From contig JAEUPW010000111.1 of NCBI GenBank assembly GCA_016790045.1, positions 1 to 48,233 on the forward strand: a stretch of 48,233 bases of DNA. The letters are read 5' to 3'. Each line of letters opens with the position of its first letter. The first letter of the stretch is position 1. Shown one piece after another: positions 47,287-48,233 of the stretch. The translations under genes were made by a program, and so were the position numbers. The stretch is from Candidatus Competibacteraceae bacterium (GTDB taxonomy: Bacteria; Pseudomonadota; Gammaproteobacteria; Competibacterales; Competibacteraceae). Under the pieces are notes generated by a model. The model ran no database searches, was not told the origin of the DNA, and was given only the letters and a program-made list of their open reading frames with translations.

Positions 47287-48233
47287 GCGAGGCGCGGCCG
47301 GTGCTGATCGTGGCCGGGGGTACCGGCGGCCACGTGTTTCCGGCGCTGGCGGTGGCCGAGCGCCTGCGCGAGCGCGGCTTGCCGGTGGTGTGGATGGGCA
47401 CCCGGCGCGGTTTGGAAGCGACGCTGGTGCCGAAGGCCGGCATTCCGATCGAATGGGTGGGCGTCGCCGCGCTGCGCGGCAAGGGCGCGCGCCGGGCCTT
47501 GACCATGCCGCTGATACTGGGCCGCGCCCTGTGGCAGGCCGGCGCGATTCTGCGGCGGCTGCGCCCGCGCGTGGTGCTGGGGATGGGCGGCTTCGCCAGC
47601 GGGCCGGGCGGCATGGCGGCCCGCTCGCTCGGCATTCCCTTGGTGGTGCACGAGCAAAACGCCATCGCCGGCTTGACCAACCGCTGGCTGGCGCGGATCG
47701 CCGACCGGGTGCTGGAGGCGTTTCCTTCGACCTTCCCCAGCGCTCGGCGGGCGCTGACCGTCGGCAATCCGGTGCGGGAGCAAATCGCGGCGTTGCCGCC
47801 ACCGGCGGAGCGCTTCGCCGCGCGCGCCGGACAGCCGCCGCGCTTGCTGGTGGTGGGCGGCAGCCAGGGCGCTCTGGCGTTGAACCAGCTTGTGCCCCAA
47901 GCGCTGGCCTCGCTGGCCGAGCGCGAGCGCCCGGAGGTCTGGCATCAGGCGGGCGGACAGTTGCATGCGGCGGCGGAGGCCGCGTATCGGGAATCCGGCG
48001 TGGCGGCGCGCCTGACGCCGTTTATCGAGGACATGGCCGACGCCTACGGGTGGGCCGATCTGGTGCTGTGCCGCGCCGGCGCGCTGACCGTGGCCGAACT
48101 GGCGGCGGCGGGGGTCGGCTCCATTCTGGTGCCGTTCCCGTTCGCGGTGGACGACCACCAGACCGCCAACGCCCGATTTTTGGAGCGCGGCGGCGCGGCG
48201 CTGATCCGCCAGCAGGCCGAATTGACGGCCGAG
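47283..48233 (+). CDS. murG: Lipid II synthase MurG (3' end outside window)
   Basis: Transfers GlcNAc from UDP-GlcNAc to lipid I on the cytoplasmic membrane face. The ATG overlaps the ftsW TGA; 317 codons are visible and remain open to the window end, so about 40 residues are missing. GGTGGH (12-17) is the N-terminal phosphate loop; GMGGFASGPGGMAA, HEQNAIAGLTNRWLA, VVGGSQGA and the GALTVAELAAAG/PFPFAVDDHQTANA donor-binding segments are diagnostic. murC should follow. Confidence 0.96.
   Translation, partial: MSEARPVLIVAGGTGGHVFPALAVAERLRERGLPVVWMGTRRGLEATLVPKAGIPIEWVGVAALRGKGARRALTMPLILGRALWQAGAILRRLRPRVVLGMGGFASGPGGMAARSLGIPLVVHEQNAIAGLTNRWLARIADRVLEAFPSTFPSARRALTVGNPVREQIAALPPPAERFAARAGQPPRLLVVGGSQGALALNQLVPQALASLAERERPEVWHQAGGQLHAAAEAAYRESGVAARLTPFIEDMADAYGWADLVLCRAGALTVAELAAAGVGSILVPFPFAVDDHQTANARFLERGGAALIRQQAELTAE

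Overview
The window is GC-rich chromosomal DNA with dense, short-gap operons and many four-base ATGA overlaps. Gene content and order point to a gammaproteobacterium: kdsD-kdsC-lptC-lptA-lptB-rpoN-hpf-ptsN, rsxABCDGE followed by nth, and a canonical mraZ-rsmH-ftsL-ftsI-murEF-mraY-murD-ftsW-murG cluster. HPr kinase/phosphorylase, pyruvate phosphate dikinase and an actinobacterial-type glycogen synthase would fit glycogen-storing lineages such as Candidatus Competibacter; that genus guess is inference. No phage, transposase, CRISPR array, tRNA or rRNA gene was found. One ncRNA gene, RNase P RNA, is clear.

Layout. 1-2077: 3' part of pyruvate phosphate dikinase, then a terminator. 2346-3194: a YpfJ-type zinc peptidase. 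3335-6684: Kdo precursor synthesis (kdsD, kdsC) and LPS export (lptC, lptA, lptB). 6795-13120: sigma-54, ribosome hibernation factor and a complete regulatory phosphotransferase set (ptsN, hprK, rapZ, ptsH, ptsI) without any sugar permease. 13094-14539 (minus): a lysophospholipid acyltransferase and a NUDIX hydrolase. 14782-15702: argF behind a leader hairpin. 15980-21044: the Rsx/Rnf electron-transport complex. 21183-21782 (minus): a protein of three DUF2934 repeats, placed between rsxE and nth. 22041-23107: nth and a DUF1841 gene, then a strong terminator.

23234-29662 (minus): a DUF2189 membrane protein, a GT4 glycogen synthase, a flavodoxin-fold quinone oxidoreductase, a fumarylacetoacetate-hydrolase family enzyme, and an alpha-E protein paired with a circularly permuted ATP-grasp protein. 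29663-30420: a 758-base non-coding stretch, structured on the left and AT-rich on the right, leading into an XRE regulator and a polysaccharide deacetylase (30421-31478). 31497-35597 (minus): metH and yraN. 35659-36522: rsmI, then rnpB (36565-36916), an AT-rich spacer with a strong promoter and MraZ boxes, and the dcw cluster from 37285 to the window end, where murG is cut.

Functionally the window is dominated by envelope construction (Kdo, LPS transport, peptidoglycan, septation), joined to nitrogen/PTS regulation and a membrane redox pump. Most of it is ordinary core genome. The parts least explained are the triple-DUF2934 protein, the intergenic stretch before the XRE gene, the ATP-grasp/alpha-E pair, and several cis-regulatory structures (argF leader hairpin, AT-rich inverted repeats ahead of mraZ, paired 8-mers 31 bp apart at two promoters regions).
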